A stretch of DNA of 64,000 nucleotides from positions 186,001-250,000 of the forward strand of contig NZ_OBMJ01000003.1 of assembly GCF_900199205.1 (NCBI RefSeq), in the 5' to 3' direction. The notes below the pieces were generated by a model that was given only the letters and a program-made list of their open reading frames with translations, did not search any database and was not told where the DNA came from. Below, piece after piece: positions 43,779-52,182 of this stretch. The translations under genes were made by a program, and so were the position numbers. The stretch is from Streptomyces sp. 1331.2 (GTDB taxonomy: Bacteria > Actinomycetota > Actinomycetes > Streptomycetales > Streptomycetaceae). The stretch's first letter is position 1, and every line of letters begins with the position of its first letter.

Positions 43779-44570
43779 ATGTCGCCGATGTCGCCACCGC
43801 TTGCCCGACGGGCCCGACGGACCGTCCTGCCGGCGAGCTCCGCAGCGCTCCTGGCTGCGGCAGTGCTGGCCTGGGTGCTGACGGTCCGCAGCTCCTCCGG
43901 CATGGCGCCCGGGCCGGGCACGATGGGGCGCGACCTGTGGGGCTTCCTGGTCCTGTGGGGGCTGATGATGGCCGCGATGATGCTCCCCTCCGTCACGCCC
44001 GTCGTCTCGCTGTACCTGCGGACCCTGCGCGCCCACGCGACGGGTTGGACCCGGGCAGGGCGCAGCACCGGTCTGGTCGTCGGCTACCTCTTCGCCTGGG
44101 AGGCCTTCGGGCTGGGCGCGTACGGCGCGGCCTGGGCGGGCGGCGAACTCGCCGCCAGGGCGCCCGGCGCCGCGCCCTGGATCGGCGCCCTCCTGCTGGC
44201 TGGGGCCGGCCTGTACCAGCTGACCCCGCTCAAGGACCGCTGCCTGAGCCACTGCCGCTCCCCCGTCGGCTTCCTCCTGCACTTCGGCGGCTACACCGGA
44301 CGGCTGCGTGACCTGCGCGTCGGCCTCTACCACGGCGGCTACTGCGTCGGCTGCTGCTGGGGCCTGATGGTCGTCCTGATCGTGGTCGGCGTGATGAACC
44401 TCGCCTGGATGGCCGGTCTGGCCGTGGCCGTGTTCCTGGAGAAGACCTGGCGCCACGGCAAGGCGTTCAGCCTCGTCCTGGGCGTCGCCCTGATCGGCTA
44501 CGCCTGCTTCGTGCCCTGGAACCCGGGCCTGCTGCCAGGGCTGTCCATGCCGCCGGCCATGCCGATGTGA
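43779..44570 (+). CDS. DUF2182 integral membrane protein
   Basis: Protein of 263 residues with about seven hydrophobic helices. Helix 2 has the family motif LVLWGLMMAAMMLPSVTPVV, rich in Met. Further on are YQLTPLKDRCLSHCRSP (Cys/His pair), HGGYCVGCCWGLM (CxxCC) and a His at WRHGKAFS, all plausible copper or other metal ligands. The ATG abuts the DUF1326 stop codon (TGA ATG), so expression is coupled. The pair most likely forms a membrane metal-binding system. The metal is not known from sequence. Confidence 0.9.
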   Translation: MSPMSPPLARRARRTVLPASSAALLAAAVLAWVLTVRSSSGMAPGPGTMGRDLWGFLVLWGLMMAAMMLPSVTPVVSLYLRTLRAHATGWTRAGRSTGLVVGYLFAWEAFGLGAYGAAWAGGELAARAPGAAPWIGALLLAGAGLYQLTPLKDRCLSHCRSPVGFLLHFGGYTGRLRDLRVGLYHGGYCVGCCWGLMVVLIVVGVMNLAWMAGLAVAVFLEKTWRHGKAFSLVLGVALIGYACFVPWNPGLLPGLSMPPAMPM

Positions 44571-44637
44571 GCTGCACCCGCACCCCGGGAACACGACTCG
44601 GTGGCGTTCGGCGCAGCGATCGGGAAGACTCGCACGC

Positions 44638-45045
44638 ATGGTCTCGGTAGTGCAGAACGTCGCGGTCGACTGTGCGGACGCCTATGAACTGGCCCTGTTC
44701 TGGAGCAAAGTGACGGGCCGGCCGCTGGATCCGGAGGACGGGCCGGGCTCGCGGGAGACGGCGGTCCAGCTGACGGAGGGCCTGGTGCTGTACTTCAACC
44801 AGGTGCCCGAGCCCAAGACCGTCAAGAACCGGGTCCACCTGTGCCTGCGCCCCGAGACCTCGCGCGACCAGGAGGTGGAGCGGCTGCTGGCCCTCGGCGC
44901 CACCTGGGTCGGCGACCACCGCAACCCCGACGGCTCGGGCTGGGCGGTGCTCGCCGACCCCGAGGGCAACGAGTTCTGCGTCCTGCGCAGCGACTCCGAC
45001 CGCACCGCCGACGCCGACTCCGACCGCGCCGCCGCGAACGCCTGA
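44638..45045 (+). CDS. VOC-family (glyoxalase-like) protein
   Basis: Protein of 135 residues with one vicinal-oxygen-chelate domain: VVQNVAVDCADAYELALFWS, LTEGLVLYFNQVPEPKTVKN, HLCLRP and GWAVLADPEGNEFCVLRSD. The terminal DPEGNEFC motif is typical of the small Glyoxalase-like (PF18029) type found widely in actinomycetes. The acidic tail is disordered. No adjacent pathway indicates a substrate, and antibiotic binding or a small-molecule enzyme function are both possible. Confidence 0.88.
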   Translation: MVSVVQNVAVDCADAYELALFWSKVTGRPLDPEDGPGSRETAVQLTEGLVLYFNQVPEPKTVKNRVHLCLRPETSRDQEVERLLALGATWVGDHRNPDGSGWAVLADPEGNEFCVLRSDSDRTADADSDRAAANA

Positions 45046-45057
45046 CCCGGGCCGCCG

Positions 45058-46416
45058 TCAGCCCAGGGCGGCTGCCTTGCGCAGCAACACCGACCGTTCG
45101 CCGGTGTTGCGGCACAGGCGGGCGGCGAGCTCCAGTTCCGCCTTGGCCTCGGCGGTGCGGCCCAGGCGGGTGAGCAGTTCGCCGCGCACGGTCGGGAGCA
45201 GGTGCGAACCCGACAGGCGGCCGGAGACCACCAGGTCGTCCACCATGTCCAGCGCCTCCTGCGGCCCGCCGGCCATCGCGACGGCCACCGCCCGGTTGAG
45301 GTCGACCACGGGTGACGGCGCCACCCGGCCCAGCGCCTCGTAGAGGAGCACGATGCGCTCCCAGTCCGTCTCCTCCACCGAGGGCGCCGTCGCGTGGCAG
45401 GCGGCTATCGCGGCCTGAAGACCGTACGGTCCCAGACCCCGGCCGAGGCCCCACCCGAGGGTGGAGGCCCGGCCGAGGGCGGCGAGGCCGCGGCGGATCG
45501 CGGAGCGGTCCCACCGGCGGCGGTCCTGGTCCTCCAGGAGGACCGTCTCGCCGTCGGGCCCGGTGCGGGCCGGGAAGCGTGCGGCGGTGAGCTCGAACAG
45601 CGCGAGCTGGCCGTGCACCTCCGGCTCGGCGGGCAGCAGGGCGGCCAGCGTCCGGGCCAGCCGTACGGCCTCGTAGGCGAGGTCGGGGCGCAGCAGGTCG
45701 TCGCCGGCCGTCGCCGTCGAGCCCTCGGTGAAGATCACGTACAGGACGCTCAGCACGGCGCCGAGCCGCCCGCGCCGCTCCTGCTGCGGCGGCAGCTCGA
45801 AGGGCACGCGGGCGGCGGCGATCGTCTTCTTCGCCCGGGTGATCCGGGCCTGGACGGTCGCCGTGGGCACCAGGAAGGCGCGGGCGATCTCCTCGCTGGA
45901 CAGTCCGCCCACCACGCGCAGGGTCAGCGCCACCCGCGCCTCGGGCGAGAGGACGGGATGGCAGGCGGTGAACATCAGCGCGAGCACGTCGTCGTCCACC
46001 CGGTCGGCGTCCCAGGGCAGGTCGTCCGGCCGCTCGGAGGCGGCGGTCCCGCCCGCGCCCGCGCTGAACTCGCCCTCGGCGAGCGGGCCCGCGAGCGCCG
46101 CGTACCGCTCGTCCAGCGCGGACCGGCGGCGGAAGGCGTCGATGGCCCGCCGCCGGGCGGTGGACAGCAGCCAGCCCACCGGGCTGGCCGGCTCCCCGTC
46201 CCGCGACCAGGCGACGAGCGCCTCCGCCAGCGCCTCCTGCGCGACGTCCTCGGCGAGCGCGAAGTCCCCGGTGTAGCGGGCCAGCGCGCCGACGATCCGC
46301 GGGGACTCGATCCGCCAGACGGCCTCGACGGCCCGCCGCGCCGCCTCGGCGACCGGCGGGCCGTCGGTGGCGGGCGGCCCGTCGGTGGCCGGCGGGCCGT
46401 CCGCGGGGTGTGTCAC
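45058..46416 (-). CDS. ECF sigma factor, ECF42-type with C-terminal TPR-like extension
   Basis: Protein of 452 residues. Sigma region 2: RIVGALARYTGDFALAEDVA and VGWLLSTARRRAIDAFRRRS. Region 4: RVALTLRVVGGLSSEEIARA and PTATVQARITRAKKTI. A 200-residue extension follows (YVIFTEGSTATAGDDLLRPD, LTRLGRTAEAKAELELAARL), as in ECF42. The GTG start overlaps the stop of the DGPF-protein gene (GTGA). In this group the extension controls activity and there is no anti-sigma factor. DGPF proteins are characteristic partners and probable targets. The N-terminal repeats ATDGPP are disordered. Confidence 0.92.
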   Translation of the reverse strand: MTHPADGPPATDGPPATDGPPVAEAARRAVEAVWRIESPRIVGALARYTGDFALAEDVAQEALAEALVAWSRDGEPASPVGWLLSTARRRAIDAFRRRSALDERYAALAGPLAEGEFSAGAGGTAASERPDDLPWDADRVDDDVLALMFTACHPVLSPEARVALTLRVVGGLSSEEIARAFLVPTATVQARITRAKKTIAAARVPFELPPQQERRGRLGAVLSVLYVIFTEGSTATAGDDLLRPDLAYEAVRLARTLAALLPAEPEVHGQLALFELTAARFPARTGPDGETVLLEDQDRRRWDRSAIRRGLAALGRASTLGWGLGRGLGPYGLQAAIAACHATAPSVEETDWERIVLLYEALGRVAPSPVVDLNRAVAVAMAGGPQEALDMVDDLVVSGRLSGSHLLPTVRGELLTRLGRTAEAKAELELAARLCRNTGERSVLLRKAAALG

Positions 46417-46832
46417 AGCTGGCCGGTCCGCTCGCGCCACGCCCGCTCCTTGACGATCCACTCGTTGTCCTGCGGGAACTCCTCGATGCTGGGCACCCGG
46501 CGCACCTCGCACTTCGAGCCGGGGACGGCCGGGAGCCGCTTGGCCCACGCCACCGCCTCCTCCTTGGAGGCGACGTCGATGAGGTAGAAGCCGCCGAAGA
46601 GCTCCTTCGTCTCACCGTACGGGCCGTCGGTGACCACGGGGGTCTCCCCGCTGAAGTCGACCACCACGCCCTGGGACGGGTCGTCCAGTCCCTCGGCGGC
46701 GACGAGCACGCCGGCCCGGATCAGCTCCTCGTTGAAGCGGCCGACCATTTCGAGCATCTCCTCGAAGGGCGTCCCCATCATCTTCTCGACGGACTCGTCG
46801 GTGCCCCGCATGATCAGCATGTACTTCGCCAT
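46413..46832 (-). CDS. DGPF/YCII-related protein
   Basis: Protein of 139 residues with the YCII-like dimeric ferredoxin-like fold: KYMLIMRGTDESVEKMMGTP, LDDPSQGVVV, the signature TDGPYGETKELFGGFYLID and RLPAVPGSKCEVRRVPSIEE. It precedes and overlaps the ECF42 sigma gene, the conserved pairing for this sigma group. DGPF proteins are suspected enzymes of unknown reaction. ATG 46832 follows AAGGAGAAC. A T8 tract upstream at about 46960 may lie at the end of the next unit. Confidence 0.92.
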   Translation of the reverse strand: MAKYMLIMRGTDESVEKMMGTPFEEMLEMVGRFNEELIRAGVLVAAEGLDDPSQGVVVDFSGETPVVTDGPYGETKELFGGFYLIDVASKEEAVAWAKRLPAVPGSKCEVRRVPSIEEFPQDNEWIVKERAWRERTGQL

Positions 46833-46974
46833 GATCGTTCTCCTTGTCCAGGTCGTTCGGGTTGTTCGGGTGGTTCGGAGGGCCGTTCCTCGACCCTCTC
46901 AGTCCCAGGTCGAACGGCGCAGCCCCGGATCGACAGGGTGGGCGACATCGGACCGGGATTTTTTTTCGGCCCCG

Positions 46975-48825
46975 TCAGGGCCGGGCCGGCGCCGGATCCT
47001 GGACGCGCCCCTGCAGCTGCCGGGACAGCTCCGCGACACAGGCCGCGAGCTGCCCGGTGGACAGCTGCCCCGGATCGCCGCCGCAGCCGCCCGCCGGTAC
47101 GACCGGCGGCGCACCGGACGGCGTGGGCGCACCCGGAGTCGGCGCACCCGGCGCAGGTGTACCGGGCGCAGGCGTACCGGGCGCCGGGGCCGGCTGACCG
47201 CCGCCCGGCGGGGTGATGGGGCCGTTCAGCGACACCAGGTTGGGCGTCACCGTGGCATCGCCGGACAGGTCGATGTAGTCCTGGGTCTGCCCGTTGAAGT
47301 CCACGAACCCGCGCCACATGTCCCGGCCGAACGGAACGATCTCCTGCAGCGCGCCGCCCTGGCCGGCACTGATGGTGATCGAGGTCTGCTGGGCCATGTA
47401 CGACACCATCCGGCTGGCCAGCACGTCCAGGTTCACCGACGGGGCGTCGTCGCCGCGCACGTACACGTGCAGGTCGTTGAGGCCGCCGCCGGCCCGGTCG
47501 GCCTGCAGGACGGCGAACGCCACCACCAGCTGCGAGGAGCTCTCCCGGGGCACCAGCGGGGTCACGTAGTAGAGGTGGCCGTCCGCCTTCGAGCGCAGCA
47601 GGAACTCCCCCGGGTTGACGGCGTTGGTCGCCGCCGAGGTGTGCGCGTAGCCGAAGCCGCGGTCGTCCTTCGCGCCGCGCCCGCCGAGCCACTGCACCTC
47701 GTGGATCTGCGCCCGCACCACCGAGGCGGGGTACACCGCCCCGGGCAGGTCGCCCGGCGCCACGCTCGCCCGGTACGTCGTGTCGGGGCGGCCGTCCGGG
47801 GAGCCGCGCAGGACCAGCACCCCGGCCGGCTCCAGCACGGTGCGCTGGCGCCAGCCGGCCTGCCGCGCCACCGAGACCACCACCACCGGCCGGGCGGTGC
47901 GCGGGTCGGGGCCGTCGCAGTAGCCCCAGATGTCCTGGTCGCTGTAGACCAGGTCCGGGAAGCGCTCGGCGAGCAGGTTGCGCAGGCTGACGGCTCCCGT
48001 GCCGGCGAAGGCGCGGCCGAACGCGTGGTCGCCGCGGAACGCGCAGGTGGCCACGGAGTTGGAGCGGCCGTCCCAGACGGCGACGCCCTCCATCGGCTGC
48101 TCGCCGGAGCCGTCCAGGACGGCCGTCCACACCCCGCCGCCCTGCGAGGCGTCGGGCAGGTAGTGCAGGCTGTGGCCCATCAGGTGGACCCCGGAGGTCA
48201 GGCCGGCGCTGTCGGTGAGCGCCTTGGTCGCCGCCGCGTAGGAGGCGGTGCGCGCCTCGAAGTCGAAGTCCGGCATCGGCGCGGTCTTCACGCAGGCCGG
48301 TACGTCCGCGGTGCCCACCAGGTCGCAGCGGCCGCCGTCGCCCGCGCGGGTGTGCTCGGTCACCGGCAGCACCGAACGCGGCGTGCCCGCGCCGCCGGCC
48401 GGGACGTCGAGCACCGTCGCCGCCGCGTAGAAGCGGCCCGCGTCCTTGTCGTCGTCCCACAGCCCGGTGCCCACCCGCACGAGCGAGCCGGCCACCGCCA
48501 GCAGCACCGCCGCCAGCGTCAGCCGCGCCCGCCACCCGCGGAAGCCCGCCCCGGACTCCTGCGCGACGTACACGACCACGCCCACCGTGCCGCACAGCCC
48601 CACCGCGACCCAGACCCAGAACAGCGGCGTCGCGTCCAGGATCCCGCCGTGCGGGAAGAACTCCTGCCGCAGCAGCAGCACGTAGCTCTGGTCCTGCTGC
48701 CCGAACCCGCCGAACGCGAAGTGCTTGACCGCCCACACCAGCAGCGCGACCAGCGGCATCCACAGCCACCAGACCGCCAGCGCCACGACCCCGCCCCGCA
48801 CCGCGACCCGCTCACGCTCCGTCAT
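46975..48825 (-). CDS. Membrane protein with large extracellular domain, unknown
   Basis: Protein of 616 residues. Three helices lie near the N-terminus (VVALAVWWLWMPLVALLVWA; PLFWVWVAVGLCGTVGVVVY; LTLAAVLLAVAGSLVRVGTG), then about 400 residues outside. This part is Trp/Gly-rich (DSAGLTSGVHLMGHSLHYLP, SDQDIWGYCDGPDP, VQWLGGRGAKDDRGFGYAHT). A Pro/Gly/Ala spacer of PGTPAPGAPTP type (about 535-575) leads to a short helical C-terminus with two Cys (GGCGGDPG, LAACVAELS). I do not recognise the family. It follows two zinc-ribbon genes by 30 nt and is likely cotranscribed. Confidence 0.75.
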   Translation of the reverse strand: MTERERVAVRGGVVALAVWWLWMPLVALLVWAVKHFAFGGFGQQDQSYVLLLRQEFFPHGGILDATPLFWVWVAVGLCGTVGVVVYVAQESGAGFRGWRARLTLAAVLLAVAGSLVRVGTGLWDDDKDAGRFYAAATVLDVPAGGAGTPRSVLPVTEHTRAGDGGRCDLVGTADVPACVKTAPMPDFDFEARTASYAAATKALTDSAGLTSGVHLMGHSLHYLPDASQGGGVWTAVLDGSGEQPMEGVAVWDGRSNSVATCAFRGDHAFGRAFAGTGAVSLRNLLAERFPDLVYSDQDIWGYCDGPDPRTARPVVVVSVARQAGWRQRTVLEPAGVLVLRGSPDGRPDTTYRASVAPGDLPGAVYPASVVRAQIHEVQWLGGRGAKDDRGFGYAHTSAATNAVNPGEFLLRSKADGHLYYVTPLVPRESSSQLVVAFAVLQADRAGGGLNDLHVYVRGDDAPSVNLDVLASRMVSYMAQQTSITISAGQGGALQEIVPFGRDMWRGFVDFNGQTQDYIDLSGDATVTPNLVSLNGPITPPGGGQPAPAPGTPAPGTPAPGAPTPGAPTPSGAPPVVPAGGCGGDPGQLSTGQLAACVAELSRQLQGRVQDPAPARP

Positions 48826-48855
48826 ATGCCCCCCTCTCCTCGCCCGATTCCCCTG

Positions 48856-49185
48856 TCAGCGCCGTTGCATCGCCCGGTCCTCCGCCGCACGGCGCTGCCG
48901 GTTGGCCCGGTCCTTCGCCGCGTCCTTGCGCGCCTGCGCCGCACTGGGCGGCTCCACGACGAAGTTGCAGTTGCCGCACACGTAGCCGCCCTCCGGCCCG
49001 TAGTTGATCTCCGCCCCGCACTGCGCGCAGTTCATCCCCGACACGCCGACCTCCCGCGTGGTGACCTCCCGCGAGGCGACGTTCGCCGGCGGCGGCACCA
49101 CGTACCAGCACGACCCGCAGACGTACCCTCCCTGCGGCCCGTGGCTGACGGGCTGCCTGCACTTGCCGCAACGGGGAGAGTTCAT
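48856..49185 (-). CDS. Two-zinc-ribbon protein
   Basis: Protein of 109 residues with two near-identical zinc ribbons: CGKCRQPVSHGPQGGYVCGS (CxxC...CxxC) and CAQCGAEINYGPEGGYVCGN. Each ends with a WYVVPPP or NFVVEPP segment. The tail is a charged helix (ARKDAAKDRANRQRRAAEDR). Start ATG 49185 has GAGGTAGG. It lies between another small zinc-ribbon gene and the membrane-protein gene. Such proteins usually act as structural adaptors, and no enzymatic motif is present. Confidence 0.85.
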   Translation of the reverse strand: MNSPRCGKCRQPVSHGPQGGYVCGSCWYVVPPPANVASREVTTREVGVSGMNCAQCGAEINYGPEGGYVCGNCNFVVEPPSAAQARKDAAKDRANRQRRAAEDRAMQRR

Positions 49186-49198
49186 GCCTACCTCAGCC

Positions 49199-49348
49199 TC
49201 ACGGGGACGGAACGACGGGGACGACAGGGACGACGGAAGCGGCCTGCGGACCCGACGGCACCGCGCGGCCGATGACGGCGCCGCACTGCCCGCAGGCCAG
49301 CTGCCTACCCTGATCCTGCATGAGCGACCCGCAGTTCGGACACTGCAC
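49199..49348 (-). CDS. Small zinc-ribbon protein (49 residues)
   Basis: Short gene from GTG 49348, preceded by GAGGGGG. It encodes CPNCGSLMQDQGRQLACGQC, a four-Cys zinc ribbon, followed by GAVIGRAV and a flexible Pro/Val tail (VVPVVPVVPSP). It ends 13 nt before the two-ribbon gene, so the three genes (49348 down to 46975) look like one operon. The frame extending upstream to 50071 runs antisense-like through the alanyl-tRNA synthetase-like gene and is not coding. Confidence 0.7.
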   Translation of the reverse strand: MQCPNCGSLMQDQGRQLACGQCGAVIGRAVPSGPQAASVVPVVPVVPSP

Positions 49349-49479
49349 GGGGTTCCCCCTCGACGTCGGACGGCACGGCAGCGAGCTCCGCGGCCACCAG
49401 CATCCCAGCAGCGGGCCCGCCGAGTCCCGGATTTTCCAAGGGCGTTCGGCCACCGGGCCGCCGTCGGGGTCGAGGGCCC

Positions 49480-50670
49480 TCACTGGCGGCGCAGGTCGAG
49501 GATGAGGTCGCGGGGCAGGCCGTGGGTGTCGTGGAGGTAGTGGAGGTCGTCCTCGGTCAGCGGGCCGTGGAAGCGGGGGCGGGTCAGGATCCGGCGGCCG
49601 CGTTCGAGGAGGCGGTCGAAGCGGTGTTCCTCGTCGAGCAGGATCCGCCGTACGGTGTCCGGGTCGCCGGCCTGGCGGAAGCGGTCGAGGGTGTGCTCGA
49701 TCAGTTCGCGCGGCAGGTCGCCGAGGCCGACTCGCGGGTCGTCGCGGCGCAGGACGGTGAGCACCCGTCGGACGAGTCGGCGCAGGACGTAGCCGCGGCC
49801 GGTGTTGGACGGGCGTACGCCGTCGCCGATGACCACGACGGCCGAGCGCAGGTGGTCGCAGACCACGCGCAGGGACGGGTCGTCCAGGTGCCACAGGATC
49901 GGCACGATCCGGCGCCACGGGTCGAAGACGTCGCACTCGAACACCGAGCGCCGGCCCTGCAGGAGCGAGGCGAGGCGTTCCAGGCCGAGTCCGGTGTCGA
50001 CGTTGCGCTGGGGCAGGGGGACGAGTGAGCCGTCGTCCAGTCGCCGGTGGCGCATCATCACGTGGTTCCACACCTCCACCCAGCGGTCGTCACCGGTGGG
50101 CGTGGACTCGGGCGGGGTGTCGCCGGTCCACAGGAAGATCTCGGAGTCGGGGCCGCACGGGCCGGTGGGGCCGTTGGACCACCAGTTGTCCTCGACGGTG
50201 AGCTCGACCGGCACGCCGCGGTCCTGCCACAGCTCCAGGGAGGCGGTGTCGGGACCGGTCCGGTCGTCGCCGCCGAAGACGGTGACGTGGAGCAGCCGGG
50301 GGTCGATGCCGAAGCCGTCGGTGAGCAGTCCGTAGCCCCAGTCGAGGCTCTGCGGGCCCTCGTAGTCGCCGAGCGACCAGGTGCCGAGCATCTCGAAGAC
50401 CGTCAGGTGGGTGGTGTCGCCGACCTCGTCCAGGTCGGTGGTGCGCAGGCAGCGCTGTACGTTGACGAGGCGCTTGCCGAGCGGGTGCGGGCGTCCTTCG
50501 AGGTACGGGGTGAGCGGGTGCATGCCGGAGGTGGTGAACAGCACCGGGTCTCCGGGCGGCGGCAGGAGGGTCGAGCCGGTGATCCGGTGGTGGCCGCGGT
50601 CCTCGAAGTACTCGATGAACGTGCGGACGATCCGGTCGGTGGTCAGGTCGGTGTTCACGGGGGTGTTCAC
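49480..50670 (-). CDS. Alanyl-tRNA synthetase-like protein lacking editing and C-terminal domains
   Basis: Class IIc synthetase core of 396 residues versus about 880 for AlaRS. Preserved signatures: LFTTSGMHPLTPYLEG, VQRCLRTTDLDEVGDTTH, VFEMLGTWSLGDYEG, WWSNGPTGPCGPDSEIFLW, VDTGLGLERL (motif 3), then the tRNA-recognition helix region CDHLRSAVVVIGDGVRPSN and RGYVLRRLVRR. The frame stops in the helical domain, so the editing (HxxxH) and C-Ala domains are gone. Activation of Ala and perhaps tRNA charging remain plausible. It follows an MFS exporter and a 22-codon Ala-rich ORF. Possible roles are a resistant or editing-free AlaRS, an Ala-tRNA-dependent biosynthetic enzyme, or a peptide-modifying ligase. 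Start GTG 50670 follows AAGGAG. Confidence 0.9.
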   Translation of the reverse strand: MNTPVNTDLTTDRIVRTFIEYFEDRGHHRITGSTLLPPPGDPVLFTTSGMHPLTPYLEGRPHPLGKRLVNVQRCLRTTDLDEVGDTTHLTVFEMLGTWSLGDYEGPQSLDWGYGLLTDGFGIDPRLLHVTVFGGDDRTGPDTASLELWQDRGVPVELTVEDNWWSNGPTGPCGPDSEIFLWTGDTPPESTPTGDDRWVEVWNHVMMRHRRLDDGSLVPLPQRNVDTGLGLERLASLLQGRRSVFECDVFDPWRRIVPILWHLDDPSLRVVCDHLRSAVVVIGDGVRPSNTGRGYVLRRLVRRVLTVLRRDDPRVGLGDLPRELIEHTLDRFRQAGDPDTVRRILLDEEHRFDRLLERGRRILTRPRFHGPLTEDDLHYLHDTHGLPRDLILDLRRQ

Positions 50671-50702
50671 GGGGTGCTCCTTCGCGTGGGGCGGGGAGGC
50701 AC

Positions 50703-50784
50703 CGGACGACTGGTCCGCCGGATCGTCAGGGACGGGCGCAGGAGCGCCGTGGGATCACCCGGCAGACCGTGTCCGGTCGCCGGG
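50703..50784 (-). promoter_or_regulatory. Leader with three hairpins before the AlaRS-like gene
   Basis: Between the 22-codon ORF and the AlaRS-like start there are three inverted repeats: a strong one at 50758-50784 (arms CCCGGC and GACCG with complements), GGCGC-AGGA-GCGCC at 50735-50748, and CGGAC-GACTG-GTCCG at 50703-50717. With an Ala-codon-rich ORF just before them, ribosome-mediated attenuation is a reasonable hypothesis. Confidence 0.5.
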
Positions 50785-50796
50785 GAGGGGAGTACG

Positions 50797-50865
50797 TCAG
50801 GCGGCGGCAACCGGCGAGCTGGTCGCTCGCGCGGCTGCGGTGGTGCTTCGGCCCATGACGTTCAT
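50797..50865 (-). CDS. 22-residue Ala-rich small ORF (leader peptide or precursor)
   Basis: ATG 50865 overlaps the TGA of the MFS gene (ATGA) and the frame encodes MNVMGRSTTAAARATSSPVA followed by AA. Seven of 22 codons are Ala, including a triple near the end. It needs no separate ribosome site if translation is coupled to the exporter gene. Its placement before an alanyl-tRNA synthetase homologue and a set of hairpins suggests an attenuation leader sensing charged tRNA-Ala. Alternatively it is a small scaffold peptide acted on by the synthetase-like enzyme and exported by the MFS protein. Confidence 0.55.
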   Translation of the reverse strand: MNVMGRSTTAAARATSSPVAAA

Positions 50866-52121
50866 GCCGGCGAGGGTAGCTCACCCGGTACGGCCGGTGC
50901 ACCCGGTTTTTCTGCCCGCCGTAACCCGTCAACGCCGTCCGTCCCGGTACGGCCGACCGCCGCACCCGCCCCGCGCAGCCCCGGGGCCAGCAGCAGGGTG
51001 GCGGCCAGGGAGGCGCCGGCGGTCGCCGCCATACCGGTGGCGGGGGAGGTCAGTTCGGCGACCGCGCCGGCCGCCGCCGCGCCGATCCCCTGCATGGCGA
51101 GCATCCCGCAACTGTGCAGGCCGAGCGCCTGCCCGCTCAGGCCGTCGGGTGTGAGGGCGATCAGCCGGTCCTGCAGCAGCAGTCCGGACGCGTACCCGAA
51201 GGTGGCGAGCGCGACCAGTGCCAGGGCGAGCGGCAGTGCCGGGCGGAACGCGAAGAGCAGGTAGGGGGCGGCGAGCAGGACGCACAGCGGGACGGCCGGC
51301 CGGTGCCGCCGGTGGGCGGGCAGGAAGCGGCCCGCGACGACGTCGCCGGCCAGCATGCCGAGCGCCCCGGCGGCGAACAGCAGGCCCGCGTCGCCGGGCG
51401 CGTACGGGACGTAGAGCGATTCGACGCCGACGATCAGGCCGTTCGGCACCCACAGGGCGAGGTAGACGTACCGGCGCGGTGCGCTGGACCAGAGCCGGGC
51501 GTTGGTGCGCCAGGTCTCGGCGACCGACGCCCGTCCGGCGCCGCGGGGCGGACGGGCGGTGAGCCCGTACCGCGCCACCAGGGCGGCCAGCAGATGCAGG
51601 CCGGCGGCGAGCAGCAGCGTGCCGCGCGCCGAGAGCGCCGCCACCAGCGCCCCGCCGGCCGCGAAACCGCAGATCTGCAGGACGCCGACCGACACGTTGA
51701 GGACGGAGCGCCCGAGCAGGTAACCGCCGCCTGCCAGCACCTCGTTGAGCAGCCCGTACCGCACCCCGCCGCCGACCGACCCGGCGAGGCCGAGGCCCAG
51801 CAGCACCGCGAACAGCACCCCCAGGGGCAGCCCGGGAACCGCCTGCAGGGCGGTGCCCGCGCCGAACAGCAGGGCGAGGCCCGTCATGGCGGCCCGCGGG
51901 GGCAGCCGGTCGGCCGCGGACAGCACGGTGACGGCGCCGAGCAGCTGCGCCAGCGCGGGGCCGAACATGGCGAGGGAGGACAGCAGTGCCGAGTCCGTCC
52001 GCTCGAACACGAGGATCCCGAGGGCGAGCCCGCCCACCGTCTGGGCCGCGTTCTGCCCGGCCGAGGCGAGGAACAGCGGGGTGAACTCCCGGGTGTGGAA
52101 CAACTCCTGATACGTCCGCAT
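50862..52121 (-). CDS. MFS exporter
   Basis: Twelve-helix major facilitator of 419 residues: TYQELFHTREFTPLFLASAG opens, with a loop-2 region LSAADRLPPRAAMTGLALLF and a central cytoplasmic loop TARPPRGAGRASVAETWRTN. The second half includes GMLAGDVVAGRFLPAHRRHR. This pattern fits small drug-exporter-type MFS proteins of the DHA1-like group, substrate unknown. ATG 52121 follows GGGAGGG. Divergent from an ArsR-like regulator across an inverted repeat, and overlapping the Ala-rich small ORF at its 3' end, it leads a three-cistron unit with the AlaRS-like gene. Confidence 0.9.
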   Translation of the reverse strand: MRTYQELFHTREFTPLFLASAGQNAAQTVGGLALGILVFERTDSALLSSLAMFGPALAQLLGAVTVLSAADRLPPRAAMTGLALLFGAGTALQAVPGLPLGVLFAVLLGLGLAGSVGGGVRYGLLNEVLAGGGYLLGRSVLNVSVGVLQICGFAAGGALVAALSARGTLLLAAGLHLLAALVARYGLTARPPRGAGRASVAETWRTNARLWSSAPRRYVYLALWVPNGLIVGVESLYVPYAPGDAGLLFAAGALGMLAGDVVAGRFLPAHRRHRPAVPLCVLLAAPYLLFAFRPALPLALALVALATFGYASGLLLQDRLIALTPDGLSGQALGLHSCGMLAMQGIGAAAAGAVAELTSPATGMAATAGASLAATLLLAPGLRGAGAAVGRTGTDGVDGLRRAEKPGAPAVPGELPSPA

Positions 52122-52160
52122 GCGGCAGACCCTCCCCGGGACGGGCGGCGGACCGTTAGA

Positions 52161-52180
52161 GTTTCGCGGGGAGGCGAAAC
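52161..52180. promoter_or_regulatory. Inverted-repeat operator between MFS and ArsR-like genes
   Basis: GTTTCGC-GGGGAG-GCGAAAC, perfect 7-bp arms with a 6-nt spacer, in the 60-bp divergent intergenic region. The ArsR-like protein encoded next to it is the likely binder. The repeat overlaps the ribosome site of the regulator gene, so autoregulation is possible. Confidence 0.65.
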
Positions 52181-52182
52181 CA

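Noticed and set aside
50671..50865. T-box riboswitch before the AlaRS-like gene
   Set aside because: No T-box sequence or Stem I-like features seen. Actinomycete T-boxes are translational and usually at ileS. An Ala-rich ORF with hairpins fits better.
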